DNA of 64,000 nucleotides, taken from contig NZ_BMJP01000001.1 in the NCBI RefSeq assembly GCF_014643515.1, forward strand, positions 1,550,001-1,614,000. The letters run 5' to 3'. This DNA is from Sphingomonas prati. Its GTDB lineage: Bacteria; Pseudomonadota; Alphaproteobacteria; Sphingomonadales; Sphingomonadaceae. Position 1 is the first letter of the stretch; each line of letters starts with the position of its first letter. The notes under the pieces are model-generated. The model made no database searches. It saw only the letters and a program-made list of their open reading frames with translations, and had not been told where the DNA came from. Position numbers and translations under genes: made by a program. Shown here in pieces: positions 43,301-51,227 of this stretch.

Positions 43301-44182
43301 CCGCCGGGCCATCTCGTCCGGGCTCTTGAGATGACGGTCGGCATGGCGTTCGCGCAGGAACCCCAGTTCGTCGATCGTGCGGCCGTGGCGGATCGCGGTC
43401 ACCACATCCTGCAACATCCGGTTTTCGGGTGCGTGGTACAGCACGTCACCCGTCGCCAGCGACGTGAGGCCATGCTCGCGTGCCAACGCGTCGAGCGTGT
43501 GCAGCCGCAACGCATCCCCCGGCCGCCGCGTCTGCGACAGGACCAGATGCGCGCGATCACCGAACACATCTGCCATCATCCGCACGTCGCCGCGCAGCCG
43601 TGCGCCGTCATCGCCGGCAGTCTGCACCACGCCCAAAGTCGCAGCATCACTTGCAGCAATCCGTGCAGCATAACCTGCACCACCGTCAGGCAGCAGCGCC
43701 GCGACCAACCCCGCCGCATGCGCCTCCACATCCTCCCAGTGCAGGAAACACTGCCCCTTCTCGCCCTTGCGTGGTTCGGCGCGCGCCTTGCCCAGCGACA
43801 GCAGCCGCGTCAGCCGCGACCACCCGTCGCGATCCTCCGGCCAGACCAGCAAAGACGTGCCGCCGACCAAGTCCAGCCGGCATCCCGCCACCATCCGCAT
43901 GCCCGTATCGCGCGCCGCCACCATCGCGCGCACGATCCCCGCCACCGAATTGCGATCGACGATCCCCAGCCCCGGCAACCCGATCATCCGCGCATGCGCG
44001 AACAATTCCTCGCACGACGACGCCCCCCGCAGAAAACTGAAATGCGTCGTCACCTGCAACTCATGATACCCGGCACCGCTCACCGGACGTGGCACCGTCG
44101 CACCATGGAACCCGGCCGCGCCGGACACAAACCGAACCGCGACACGCCAAAAAATCCACCCCGCCCCGCCCGAAGCCGGCAC
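40367..44182 (-). CDS. dnaE2: Error-prone DNA polymerase DnaE2
   Basis: A protein of up to 1271 residues. The N-terminal PHP domain starts at YHELQVTTHFSFLRGASS. The polymerase core has QGRGSAANSVICYALGIT, the catalytic run PPDIDVDFEHERREEVI, SQHPGGFVLTRD and RPGPIQGDMVHPYLRRR. The C-terminal OB domain (VEVAGIILIRQKPGSAKGV) ends in VIRVQTRDF. DnaE2 extends past DNA lesions during SOS mutagenesis together with ImuA and ImuB. GTG at 44182 gives about 38 residues without similarity, so GTG at 44095 or 44083 may be the true start. A 129-codon repeat-derived insertion interrupts the region before LRLGLRLVAGL without breaking the frame. Confidence 0.93.
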   Translation of the reverse strand: MPASGGAGWIFWRVAVRFVSGAAGFHGATVPRPVSGAGYHELQVTTHFSFLRGASSCEELFAHARMIGLPGLGIVDRNSVAGIVRAMVAARDTGMRMVAGCRLDLVGGTSLLVWPEDRDGWSRLTRLLSLGKARAEPRKGEKGQCFLHWEDVEAHAAGLVAALLPDGGAGYAARIAASDAATLGVVQTAGDDGARLRGDVRMMADVFGDRAHLVLSQTRRPGDALRLHTLDALAREHGLTSLATGDVLYHAPENRMLQDVVTAIRHGRTIDELGFLRERHADRHLKSPDEMARRFGDYPHAIAASGAIAERCTFSPTDLTYQYPDEIVMRGRDPQAALQSLVDSALDRLFPGGVPEAYRELADHELKLVGKLKYAPYFLTVNSIVAFARSQDILCQGRGSAANSVICYALGITSIDPVKHELLFERFISGERAEPPDIDVDFEHERREEVIQWIYETYGHRHAALTAVVSRFRARGAVREVGKALGLPEDLTAALAGQVWGWSAEGVGERHVEALNLDAGNPRIALTLELARRLIGTPRHLSQHPGGFVLTRDRLDDLVPIEPAAMVDRRVIEWEKEDIETLGFMKVDILGLGMLGCMRRAFDLLAEHRGKRMTLASPEMQEDCKKTFEMISRADTLGTFQIESRAQMSMLPRLKPKVFYDIVIQVAIVRPGPIQGDMVHPYLRRREGKEQPEYPKPELKAVLERTFGVPLFQEQAMKVAIVGAGFSPTEADGLRRGMATFKSTGGVGRYQDKMIEGMVANGYERDFAERTFRQIEGFGSYGFPESHAASFAKIAYASSWMKCHHPDVFCCALLNAQPMGFYAPAQIVRDARDHGVRVLPPCVNASRWDTVMVASAPSPLRGEGFGLGRARSDAASGDAFPTLRLDGERPSPSPHRGEGRGGGLGRGCSSSNVASSDAPHPTLPPVGGELLACSGKVSSQATSPSPNPLPQGRGLLTCSEERASPAKTLHPGPPPGEGRERMSPLRLGLRLVAGLSNQHAAAIVAARGEVPFVSIEDVWKRSGVPVAALEKLAAADAFAGLGHDRRQALWRVRGLGEAPLPLFAHADAREEGREPTVVLRAMSEGREVVEDYRTLQLSLRAHPLSFLRESFARRGLRTCAELDRVRDGTPVEVAGIILIRQKPGSAKGVLFLTIEDETGIANGILWPHKFEAQRRTVLSAAMIGIRGRVQREGTVIHVIADRIMDYTDELRSVGEMAFPHKPGPGDGATHPGAPDRGDAGWAPKGRRDYHRPFRDGADPEEVIRVQTRDFR
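41242..41628. repeat. GC-rich palindromic repeats inserted in frame in dnaE2
   Basis: About 387 bases hold five related hairpin units, for example CCCTCTCCCC/GGGGAGAGGG at 41321-41342 and CCCTCCCCCC/GGGGGGAGGG at 41487-41509. Similar units are common between genes in this group of bacteria, and one lies at 47527. Here they are translated as Pro/Gly/Arg-rich peptide (SPLRGEGFGLG, PSPNPLPQGRG, PGPPPGEGR). Other DnaE2 proteins have only a short linker at this place. Confidence 0.88.
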
Positions 44183-44204
44183 GCATGCGTACCCCCACCC
44201 CCCA

Positions 44205-44302
44205 CGTCATCCCGGACTTGATCCGGAATCCAGGAACGCAAGTGCGGTGCGCGAAAACTTGGCTCCTGGATCAAGTACGGACTGGCGGATGACAGGGCCT
44301 TC
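44205..44302. repeat. Dispersed inverted repeat between imuB and dnaE2
   Basis: The unit GTCATCCCGGACTTGATCC at 44207-44225 is mirrored imperfectly by TGGATCAAGTACGGACTGG and GGATGACAG near 44269-44296. This is a widespread intergenic repeat in sphingomonads and relatives. It explains most of the unusually long gap between two genes that are normally adjacent. Confidence 0.7.
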
Positions 44303-44413
44303 ATCGGACAATTCGATAATGAAGGCCGTCCCGTGCATCCGTTACGCTTCGCGGCCGGACATGCTCGTGCTTCCTCGCCGTCGAAAGACGGGGCATCGAC
44401 AGGCTCCCCCCAC

Positions 44414-46750
44414 TCACGCGAACACGCCGTGCAGGTGCCAGCTCATGTCGCCGGTCCGGCCGTCCACGCCGTCGCCGCGGCGGAAGATCCAGTAGCGGGC
44501 GCCGCTCGCGTCCTCGACCTGGAAATAGTCGCGTACCGCGTCCGCCTCGCCCGCGCGCCGCCACCATTCCCCGTAGATCCGTTCCGGGCCGTCGCCGTGC
44601 GCCACGTCGTGGACATGGCCACGGCAACTGAACCGGCGCGGCGCATGGTCGGGCAGCAGCGCGGTCACATGGTCCAGCCGCTGCGGTGGATCGAGCAACC
44701 GAACGGGGCGCGGCCACGCGGCGGGCCAGGCCGCGGGCGGGGATAATGGCGCGGCCCGGGCGTGCGCGCGTTCCGGCACGTCGCTTTCCACCGCACCCAT
44801 GCGGAACAGCCGGTGCGTCCCGACCCGCCCGGTCACCAGGTCGACAAGGATTGCCAGGTCCGCCGCAGCATCCTCGCCGATGGTCGTGATCGCCGTCGCG
44901 CCCAGCGGTTCGCTCGCCACCGCGTGGATCGCCATCGCGTCAATGCCGAAACCGGGGTCGATCGTCTCGATCTTGGGCACCAGCAGCCGCGCCAGATGCG
45001 CCGCATCGCGGTTCGGCCGGGCGGTGCCGGCGCGAACGATCAGCGCCTGTCCGTCGACCCGCTCGCACCGCAGCTCCAGCCGGCGCGCCCCCAGCCCCCG
45101 CGCCGCCAGCTCCACGACCAGCAGCGCGAGCAGGTCGCCGATCACCTGTGCGATCGCGTCCGCCGTCGCGATCGGCTCCACCAGCCGCAACCGCGCGGCC
45201 GGCACCGCCTGCGCCACCACCGGCACGATCGGCTCCGCCATGCGGCCCAGCGCCTGGTCCAGCCGGCGCAGCACCGTCCCCCCGAACCGCCGGTTCAGCG
45301 GCGCACGCGGCATCGCGATCAGGTCGCCCACCGTCTCCACGCCCAGCCGCCGCAACCGCTCGCACGCCGCGGCGTCGATCCGCAGCGCATCGATCGGCAA
45401 CGGGGCCAGCGCCTCCGCCTCCGCCCCGCCTTCCAGCATCGGTGCCGCGACCCGCCCGAATCGCGCCAGCGCATGCGCCGCGCCCGCCGTCCCCGCCACC
45501 GCGATCCGCGCGGTAAAGCCCAGCCGCGCGCAGAACCGCAGCACCCGCCGACAGAACCGCGCCTCGCCGCCATGCAGATGCGCGACGCCCGACAGGTCGA
45601 TCCACAACCCGTCCGCATCCGACACCGCCACGCCCGGCGTCCAACGCTTGAGCGCGAACAGCGCCAGCCGGTCGAGATCCGCCGCCACGCCTGCCGGATC
45701 GGCATCGCGCACGTCCAGCCCCGGCACCATCGCCCGCGCCATTGTCATCGCCATCCCCACCCGGATCCCCAGCGCTCGCGCCGCCGGACACGCATGCCCC
45801 ACCACCACGCGCGCCCCATCCCGCACGCTCAGCACCAGCGGCACCGGCGCAGAACCATCGGTCGCCCCCACATCCCGCGCTTTGGAAGGTTCCGCCCGCG
45901 TCGCCCGCTTCACCACGCCCCCCAGCTCGCGCCCGGTCTGCCAGAACGCCCCTTCGCGATCATAACCGGGCCTCGCCGCAACGGGCTTGCCGCCGCCCTT
46001 CCGGTTTGCGGTGGCTGTTCCCCCGGCACGCTGACGTTCTGCGATCCCTCCCTCACGCCAGCCCTCGCGGACGTCGAACATGGCCACAACGTTGCTTGCG
46101 GCCCCCGGCACGGTGGCACTGGATTCCCCCCGACGGGATGGCGTGGAGAAGGTGCCACCCCCCTCCCCGGTCTTCTCGCACACCGCAGGACCCGTCATGA
46201 CGCCGGCGGACGAAGCCTGCGCCCGCGCGCCACGCGCTGCCGCCGGATTCGAACCGGCGACCATTCGATTAACAGTCGAACGCTCATAGGACGTCGGCGA
46301 TGGCACGATGTTCGCCCTCGTCTGAACCCACGCTCCGGGAAGCCCCGCCGCGCCATCCGCCGCCGTAAATCCGCCATCGCGCCCCACCATCGGCGGCACC
46401 CAGCCCTGGCGCAGGCCGCCCGCCTCGTCGCGCGGCATGGCGCGGAACGGGACCGGCGCGGCTTCGCTGCGGCGGCCGAGTTCGCGCATCGGGGGACGCT
46501 GGTGCGCGGGCAGCGTGGCGATCGCGTCGACCACCGCCTGCTTCTCGCGCACCCGGTCGCCGCTGTTGCGGGCCCAGCGCGCGCCCGGCCGCCAGCCTTC
46601 GCCGCGCGCCTCGGCCGGCGGCAGCGTCGCAGCAGCCTCAGGCGGCCGCACGTCCACTGGCCCGGTCTCCAGCCCGATCCGCTGGTCGATCCGCCGCACC
46701 CGCTCGATCGCGAATTCCGGCAGGTAGAGCGAGACGACCCGCTGCATCAT
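44414..46750 (-). CDS. imuB: ImuB, catalytically degenerate Y-family polymerase-like mutasome protein
   Basis: The start MMQRVVSLYLPEFAIERVRR is the ImuB N-terminus. Conserved sequence resumes at PLVLSVRDGARVVVGHACPAARALG, followed by GVAVSDADGLWIDLSGVAHL, the palm region, the helix-hairpin-helix (LRRLGVETVGDLIAM) and the little finger. ImuB bridges DnaE2 and the beta clamp in SOS mutagenesis and usually lacks polymerase activity. Between residues about 33 and 300 lies some 265 codons of extra, low-similarity sequence (roughly 45855-46650) that normal ImuB lacks, including a tRNA-Asn fragment. The start overlaps the imuA end by about 110 bases. If the insertion is not spliced or tolerated, the protein may be impaired. 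Confidence 0.88.
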   Translation of the reverse strand: MMQRVVSLYLPEFAIERVRRIDQRIGLETGPVDVRPPEAAATLPPAEARGEGWRPGARWARNSGDRVREKQAVVDAIATLPAHQRPPMRELGRRSEAAPVPFRAMPRDEAGGLRQGWVPPMVGRDGGFTAADGAAGLPGAWVQTRANIVPSPTSYERSTVNRMVAGSNPAAARGARAQASSAGVMTGPAVCEKTGEGGGTFSTPSRRGESSATVPGAASNVVAMFDVREGWREGGIAERQRAGGTATANRKGGGKPVAARPGYDREGAFWQTGRELGGVVKRATRAEPSKARDVGATDGSAPVPLVLSVRDGARVVVGHACPAARALGIRVGMAMTMARAMVPGLDVRDADPAGVAADLDRLALFALKRWTPGVAVSDADGLWIDLSGVAHLHGGEARFCRRVLRFCARLGFTARIAVAGTAGAAHALARFGRVAAPMLEGGAEAEALAPLPIDALRIDAAACERLRRLGVETVGDLIAMPRAPLNRRFGGTVLRRLDQALGRMAEPIVPVVAQAVPAARLRLVEPIATADAIAQVIGDLLALLVVELAARGLGARRLELRCERVDGQALIVRAGTARPNRDAAHLARLLVPKIETIDPGFGIDAMAIHAVASEPLGATAITTIGEDAAADLAILVDLVTGRVGTHRLFRMGAVESDVPERAHARAAPLSPPAAWPAAWPRPVRLLDPPQRLDHVTALLPDHAPRRFSCRGHVHDVAHGDGPERIYGEWWRRAGEADAVRDYFQVEDASGARYWIFRRGDGVDGRTGDMSWHLHGVFA
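46241..46285 (-). other. tRNA-Asn (GTT) fragment inside imuB
   Basis: On the minus strand 45 bases match tRNA-Asn from the 3' side of the D-stem through the T-arm: GAGC, then anticodon arm TTCGA-CTGTTAA-TCGAA (anticodon GTT), variable TGGTC and T-arm GCCGG-TTCGAAT-CCGGC. The acceptor stem and 5' half are missing, so it is not functional. It is translated within imuB as ERSTVNRMVAGSNPAAA. Confidence 0.85.
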
Positions 46751-47420
46751 TGGCCTCCACGGTCCAGTCGAAGATATCGCCGCCACGCTGGCGGACGAGC
46801 GAGAGTTGCCAGCGTGCCCGACCGATGCCCGCCACCGGCAACGGTGCGGACGGCGCGGGCGCCAGTTTCCAACGGGTCACCGCCGCCGACGGTTCTTCCA
46901 TCGGGTCGGCCCCCGACCGCTTCCACCGGCGCAGCAGCAGCGCGGTCGTGCCGCCCGCCTCCGCCGCCAGCTGCAACCGCCGCGTCGCGGTCAGCCCGGC
47001 GCGGCTCGCCTCGCCGATCACCGCGGCCAGCGACCCGTGGCGCAGCCCCTCCTCCATCACCGCCAGCGTGTCGGCGTCCTGCCCCGTCTCGGCATAGATC
47101 ACCCGGTCGGGCGGCAGCCCCGCCTGTTGCAGGCCCGGCGCGAACAGGTCCCGCCGGCTCACCACCCACAGCACCTGCCCCGTCAGCCGCCCCGCGATCC
47201 CGGCCAGGAACAGCGTCGCCGCCGCATCCGCGCCCATACCCGCATCCGCGCCCGCCGCCTCGTGCAGCGCAGCCCCCGTGATCCCGCCCTCGGCCAGCCG
47301 ATCGTCGATCCCGGCCACGCCGAACGGCAGCACCGGCCGCCGCTCGGCACCCCCGCGTTCGATCGCACGCACGCTCTCGCGCAATGCATCCAGTCTTGTG
47401 GTTCGGTTGATATCAGGCAT
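46638..47420 (-). CDS. imuA: ImuA, RecA-like mutasome protein
   Basis: A 260-residue protein. LPFGVAGIDDRLAEGGITGAALHEAAG is the ImuA N-terminal pattern. GQVLWVVSRRDLFAPGLQQAGLPPDRVIYAET is the RecA-like core, and the tail ends GGDIFDWTVEANDAAGRLALPAG. ImuA works with ImuB and DnaE2 in SOS-induced translesion synthesis. The gene is first in the cassette, 18 bases behind an SOS box. Its last 37 codons overlap imuB in another frame; since both frames are conserved to that point, this looks natural rather than a sequencing error. Confidence 0.92.
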   Translation of the reverse strand: MPDINRTTRLDALRESVRAIERGGAERRPVLPFGVAGIDDRLAEGGITGAALHEAAGADAGMGADAAATLFLAGIAGRLTGQVLWVVSRRDLFAPGLQQAGLPPDRVIYAETGQDADTLAVMEEGLRHGSLAAVIGEASRAGLTATRRLQLAAEAGGTTALLLRRWKRSGADPMEEPSAAVTRWKLAPAPSAPLPVAGIGRARWQLSLVRQRGGDIFDWTVEANDAAGRLALPAGIRDRAGAADRPADRAGDRASGRAAA

Positions 47421-47437
47421 GGGAACACGACTCGTTT

Positions 47438-47452
47438 GTTCCCTTTATGTTC
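47438..47452. promoter_or_regulatory. LexA (SOS) box of the imuA-imuB-dnaE2 cassette
   Basis: An exact GTTC-N7-GTTC direct repeat, the alphaproteobacterial LexA consensus, lies 18 bases upstream of the imuA start. LexA should repress the cassette until DNA damage. Confidence 0.92.
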
Positions 47453-47526
47453 CCTCAATTCCCATGCGAGGTCAACCATCCGGAACGCCCCGGAACGGGA
47501 CTCCAGGCCGCGCACGACCGGAAATC

Positions 47527-47548
47527 CCCCTCCTGCACAGGAGGGGGA
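47527..47548. repeat. GC-rich palindromic repeat upstream of imuA
   Basis: A perfect 10-bp inverted repeat (CCCCCTCCTG-CA-CAGGAGGGGG). It belongs to the same family as the units found inside dnaE2, here in its usual intergenic setting, between the imuA promoter and the end of the LOG gene. Confidence 0.8.
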
Positions 47549-47606
47549 AACGGCACTCGAAAAAAGTTTCCGGAACACCCCGCCCGTCAGGGCAGGGGAC
47601 GTCGAC

Positions 47607-48470
47607 TCAGCCCCGCGAGGCCCAGTAATCCTGCACCGCGGCCCAGCCTTCTTCCGCCGTCTCGACGAAGCGGAACAGTTCCAGGTCCTGCGCGCCGATC
47701 ACGCCTTCCTCGACCAGCGCGTCGAAATCGATCACCCGCGTCCAGAAATCGCGGCCGTAGAACAGGATCGGCATCGGCGTCACCTTGCCGGTCTGGATCA
47801 GCGTCAGCAGCTCGAACGTCTCGTCGAACGTGCCGAACCCGCCCGGGAACACCGCCACCGCCCGCGCGCGCAGCAGGAAATGCATCTTGCGCAGCGCGAA
47901 ATAGTGGAACTGGAACGACAATTTCGGGGTCACATACGGGTTCGGCGCCTGCTCGAACGGCAGCACGATGTTTAGCCCGATCGACTCGGCGCCGACATCG
48001 TCCGCACCGCGATTGGCGGCCTCCATGATCGACGGCCCGCCGCCCGAACACACCACGAACTGGCGCTTGCCGTCCTGCGACGGCGCGGTCCCGCTGGCCA
48101 GCGCGGCCAGCTTGCGTGCCTCGTCATAATATTTCGATTTCTCGGCCAGCCGCGCGGCCACCTTCGCGCGCGGCCCGTCGCCCGCCGCCTCGACCAGCGC
48201 CGCCGCCTTCGACGGTTCCGGGATGCGTGCCGACCCGTAGAACACGAAGGTCGATCCGATCCCCGCCTCGGTCAGCAGCAATTCGGGCTTCAGCAGCTCC
48301 AGCTGGAACCGCACCGAACGCAGGTCCTCGCGCAGCAGAAAGTCCGGGTCCGCGAACGCCAGCCGGTACGCCGGATCGGACGTCTGCGGCGTCGACACCT
48401 GCTTGGATGCGGTCTCCGCCTCCTCGCGGGCGGGGGAGAAGACGCGCTTGGGAATGTGGCGATCGGTCAT
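47607..48470 (-). CDS. LOG-family (TIGR00730-type) Rossmann-fold protein
   Basis: A 287-residue protein. STFVFYGSARIPEP, VVCSGGGPSIMEAANRGA, LRKMHFLLRARAVAVFPGGFGTFDETFELLTLIQTGK include the PGGxGTxxE motif of LOG/lysine-decarboxylase-like proteins. These are nucleotide 5'-monophosphate phosphoribohydrolases, including cytokinin-activating LOG. The N-terminal 90-residue extension is typical of the longer bacterial subgroup. Start has AGGA seven bases upstream. Acts in the cytoplasm, probably in nucleotide turnover. Confidence 0.9.
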   Translation of the reverse strand: MTDRHIPKRVFSPAREEAETASKQVSTPQTSDPAYRLAFADPDFLLREDLRSVRFQLELLKPELLLTEAGIGSTFVFYGSARIPEPSKAAALVEAAGDGPRAKVAARLAEKSKYYDEARKLAALASGTAPSQDGKRQFVVCSGGGPSIMEAANRGADDVGAESIGLNIVLPFEQAPNPYVTPKLSFQFHYFALRKMHFLLRARAVAVFPGGFGTFDETFELLTLIQTGKVTPMPILFYGRDFWTRVIDFDALVEEGVIGAQDLELFRFVETAEEGWAAVQDYWASRG

Positions 48471-48521
48471 GCGGGTTCCTGCTGGCCCGGCGGGGCCACC
48501 CGCGGGGGAAAGCGGGTCTTC

Positions 48522-49193
48522 TTAGCGGCAATAGCGACTGCTCGCCATATCGAAATGGAAATGGTCACGGTGGTACGCATTCGCGTCCGGGCCCAGCACG
48601 ACGCCGAACCGCCGGCACCCCGCATCATGCACCGCCCGCAGATAGGCACGCACCCGCTCGTCCTCCCCGCCCCAACCGTCCTTGACGGTAAAGCGCGTTC
48701 CGTCCGCCAGCACGAACGCGCTGATATCGACCGCATTGGCATGCGCATGCTCGGACAGCCGCCGTCCCGCCTGCCCGTTCACCGGGCGACACGCATAGGT
48801 CCCGAAACTCTCGATCCGGCGCAGCGGCTGGCCGAAAATCCGCTCCGCCTCGACCTGCGCGACCTGTGAAACCCAGCGGCTGAACGCCAGCGCAAGCGGA
48901 CACCGCATCGCGCCCAGATTGGTGATCGGCGTCCCGATCGCGACCAGCTTCACCGACGCGGTCGCATCGCACCCACCCCCGAAACTCCGGTCCGGCAAAG
49001 CCTGGAACGACACTCCCGCCCGCCGCAGGTCCGCCTGGCATTGCCGCAGGGCTGCGTCCGACAACGCAGGCGCGGGCGCTGCCTGAGTCACCGCCGATCG
49101 ACGCGTCGGCGCCCGCCGCTCCGGCCCACGCCCCGCGGGGATACAGCCGGCCAGCACCAGCAACGACAGGATCGGCCATACGCGCATCTTCAT
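48522..49193 (-). CDS. Extensin-like family lipoprotein
   Basis: A 223-residue protein. MKMRVWPILSLLVLAGC is a lipoprotein signal with lipobox LAGC. The mature part has CPLALAFSRWV, SFGTYACRPVNGQAG, SEHAHANAVDISAFVLADG and YHRDHFHFDM, the pattern of PF06904, whose metal-binding histidines and aspartate resemble DD/LD-carboxypeptidases. It is probably anchored in the outer membrane and acts on the cell wall. The frame is open further upstream, but the lipoprotein signal fixes the start near 49193 or 49187. Confidence 0.88.
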   Translation of the reverse strand: MKMRVWPILSLLVLAGCIPAGRGPERRAPTRRSAVTQAAPAPALSDAALRQCQADLRRAGVSFQALPDRSFGGGCDATASVKLVAIGTPITNLGAMRCPLALAFSRWVSQVAQVEAERIFGQPLRRIESFGTYACRPVNGQAGRRLSEHAHANAVDISAFVLADGTRFTVKDGWGGEDERVRAYLRAVHDAGCRRFGVVLGPDANAYHRDHFHFDMASSRYCR

Positions 49194-49487
49194 ATGCCTG
49201 CCCGCTTCCCCCCGACTCCTCAATGCACCGCCGCTTGCACCGCGCCGCATCGCGACATCCCGTTTCCCGTCCGTGCTGAGTAGCGACCGAGTAGCGCCCC
49301 TTTGCGCGTATCGAGGGGGCGTATCGAAGCACCTGCGCAACCCTCGTCCCCTTCCTTCGATACGGGTCTTCGACTTCGCTCAGCCCCTACTCAGGACAAA
49401 CGGCGTAGGTTGGTGCGGATAGCGCCTCTCCCACCAACCAACCCCCAAGTTGCACCCGCCCCCAATCCACGCCACGTAAAGACCAGC
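49194..49487. other. Intergenic region with inverted repeat
   Basis: About 295 bases between two divergent genes. A repeat element (49307-49402) contains the 10-bp arms CGTATCGAAG and CTTCGATACG and the phrase TTCGACTTCGCTCAG, related to dispersed sphingomonad repeats. No gene is seen. Confidence 0.6.
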
Positions 49488-50897
49488 ATGGCCGCCTCCT
49501 CCACCCTCAATGCACGCAACCTCGAACGGCTCGGCGCGCCCGCGCTGGCCGAACTGCTGATCGAGGTCTCGACCGGCCACGGCGCGATCAAGCGCCGCCT
49601 GCGCCTGGCACTCGCCGACGCGACCGGCCCGGGCGAGATCGCGACCCAGGTCCGCAAGCGGCTGGCCACCATCGCCCGCGCGCGGTCCAACCTCGACTGG
49701 CGGCAACTCCGCGCGCTGATCGCCGACCTCGCGACGCAGCATGCCGCGATCACCGGCCCGCTCGCCACCGCGGACCCGGTCGCCGCGCACGACCTGCTGT
49801 GGGATTTCCTCAAGCTCGCCGACCGCGTGTTCGAACGCACCGACGACAGCGCCGGCAAGCTGATCGAGCTGTTCCGCGCCGCCACCGCCGACATCGCGCG
49901 CCTGGCCCAGGCCGCCGACGTGCCGCCCGCAACCCTCGCCGACCGCGCGTTCGACGCGCTCACCGGCCCCAATCGCGGCCAGTACGACGCGCTGGTCGCC
50001 GCCCTCGCCGCCCCGCTCGGCGCGGACGGCCTCGCCCTCCTCAACACCCGCATCGCTGCCTGGGCCGTCGCCACGCCGCACCCGGACGACCCCGACATGG
50101 CCGGCGGCAGCATCGCGCGCGTCGCCACCCGCCGCGCCGCGGTCGCACGCATCGTGGGCGAGCGGATCGCCGACGCCACCGGCGACGTCGACGCCTATAT
50201 CGCGCAGCAACCCGACCGCACCCGCGCGCAGCCGATGGTCGCCACCGCGATCGCCGGCCGCCTGCTCAAGGCCGGCCGCGCGGAGGCAGCGATGGCCGCG
50301 ATCAACGCCGCCGACACGAGCCGGATCGCCTATGTCCCGCCCGAATATGACAGCGTCCGGCTCGCCATCCTCGAGGCACTCGGCCGCCACGACGATGCGC
50401 AGGCGTTCCGCTGGGACCGGTTCGCCGCCGCCCTCCACGCCGGCCACCTGCGGGACCATCTCCGCCGGTTGCCCGACTTCGACGACTTCGAGGCGGAACA
50501 GCGCGCGCTGACGCTCGTCGAGGCCTACCCCGACGCGCATGCCGCGCTCGCCTTCCTGGTCGCATGGCCGGCCTACGACCGCGCCGCGCGTATGGTGATG
50601 GCCCGCCCGAAGAGCCTCGACGGCGACCGTTACGAGGTGCTCGCCGACGCCGCCGACCTGCTCGACGCCGCGCACCCGCTCGCCGCCACCCTGCTTCGCC
50701 GCACGATGATCGACTTCACGCTCCGTACCGCGCGCGCCGCACGCTACGGCCACGCCGGCCGTCACCTCCGCGAATGCGCCGCCGCCGACGCGCGCATCGC
50801 CGACTATGGCGCGCTGCCCGACCACGCGACCTACGTCGCCGCACTCCACCGCACGCACGAACGCAAGACGGGCTTCTGGCAGGCTGCGGCGGTCTAG
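49488..50897 (+). CDS. DUF6880 family protein
   Basis: A 469-residue helical, alanine-rich protein. LERLGAPALAELLIEVSTGHGAIKRRLRLAL at the start and HLRECAAADARIADYGALPDHATYVAALHRTHERKTGFWQ at the end match the DUF6880 pattern common in sphingomonads. The repeated helix pairs suggest a TPR- or HEAT-like scaffold. The frame extends upstream, but ATG at 49488 precedes the conserved start. No function is known, and the neighbours give no hint. Confidence 0.8.
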   Translation: MAASSTLNARNLERLGAPALAELLIEVSTGHGAIKRRLRLALADATGPGEIATQVRKRLATIARARSNLDWRQLRALIADLATQHAAITGPLATADPVAAHDLLWDFLKLADRVFERTDDSAGKLIELFRAATADIARLAQAADVPPATLADRAFDALTGPNRGQYDALVAALAAPLGADGLALLNTRIAAWAVATPHPDDPDMAGGSIARVATRRAAVARIVGERIADATGDVDAYIAQQPDRTRAQPMVATAIAGRLLKAGRAEAAMAAINAADTSRIAYVPPEYDSVRLAILEALGRHDDAQAFRWDRFAAALHAGHLRDHLRRLPDFDDFEAEQRALTLVEAYPDAHAALAFLVAWPAYDRAARMVMARPKSLDGDRYEVLADAADLLDAAHPLAATLLRRTMIDFTLRTARAARYGHAGRHLRECAAADARIADYGALPDHATYVAALHRTHERKTGFWQAAAV

Positions 50898-50932
50898 GGC
50901 CGGGTCAGCACCCGACCCGGTCCGTCAGATCG

Positions 50933-51121
50933 TCAGGAACTCGGCCGACTGCCGCCCACCGGCGTCGCGCCCGGCGTCGCGGTCTGGCCGAAGCGCGTCG
51001 TGAACACGTACAGGATCGTCCCCGCCGCCAGAAACGCGATCAGCCCGAACGCGATGAGCCAGGGTCGCACCGCGCGCGGTGTCTTGTTGTCCTCGGTCTT
51101 GGGTTCGTCGCGTTCGGCCAT
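50933..51121 (-). CDS. Small single-span membrane protein
   Basis: A 62-residue protein: a charged, lysine/glutamate-rich N-terminus (MAERDEPKTEDNK), one transmembrane helix (PWLIAFGLIAFLAAGTILYVF) and a short Thr/Gly/Ser-rich tail. GGAG lies six bases upstream of ATG 51121. The function is unknown. It is convergent with DUF6880 and divergent from the FAD dehydrogenase gene. Confidence 0.7.
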   Translation of the reverse strand: MAERDEPKTEDNKTPRAVRPWLIAFGLIAFLAAGTILYVFTTRFGQTATPGATPVGGSRPSS

Positions 51122-51227
51122 GGTCTGCTCCCTTGTTGCCACCCGAACGGTCGACACGCCCGAAAAGTCCCCATGCAATCAACAGCCTCCGTTTTACCCG
51201 CGGGCCGCATCCCGCTAAGGCACCGCC

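Noticed and set aside
44080-44304. 74-codon frame with WIPDQVRDD between imuB and dnaE2
   Set aside because: This phrase is the typical translation of a dispersed intergenic repeat, not a gene.
46638-46750. Frameshift explanation for the imuA-imuB overlap
   Set aside because: Both proteins keep family character up to and after the overlap, and similar overlaps are normal for this gene pair.
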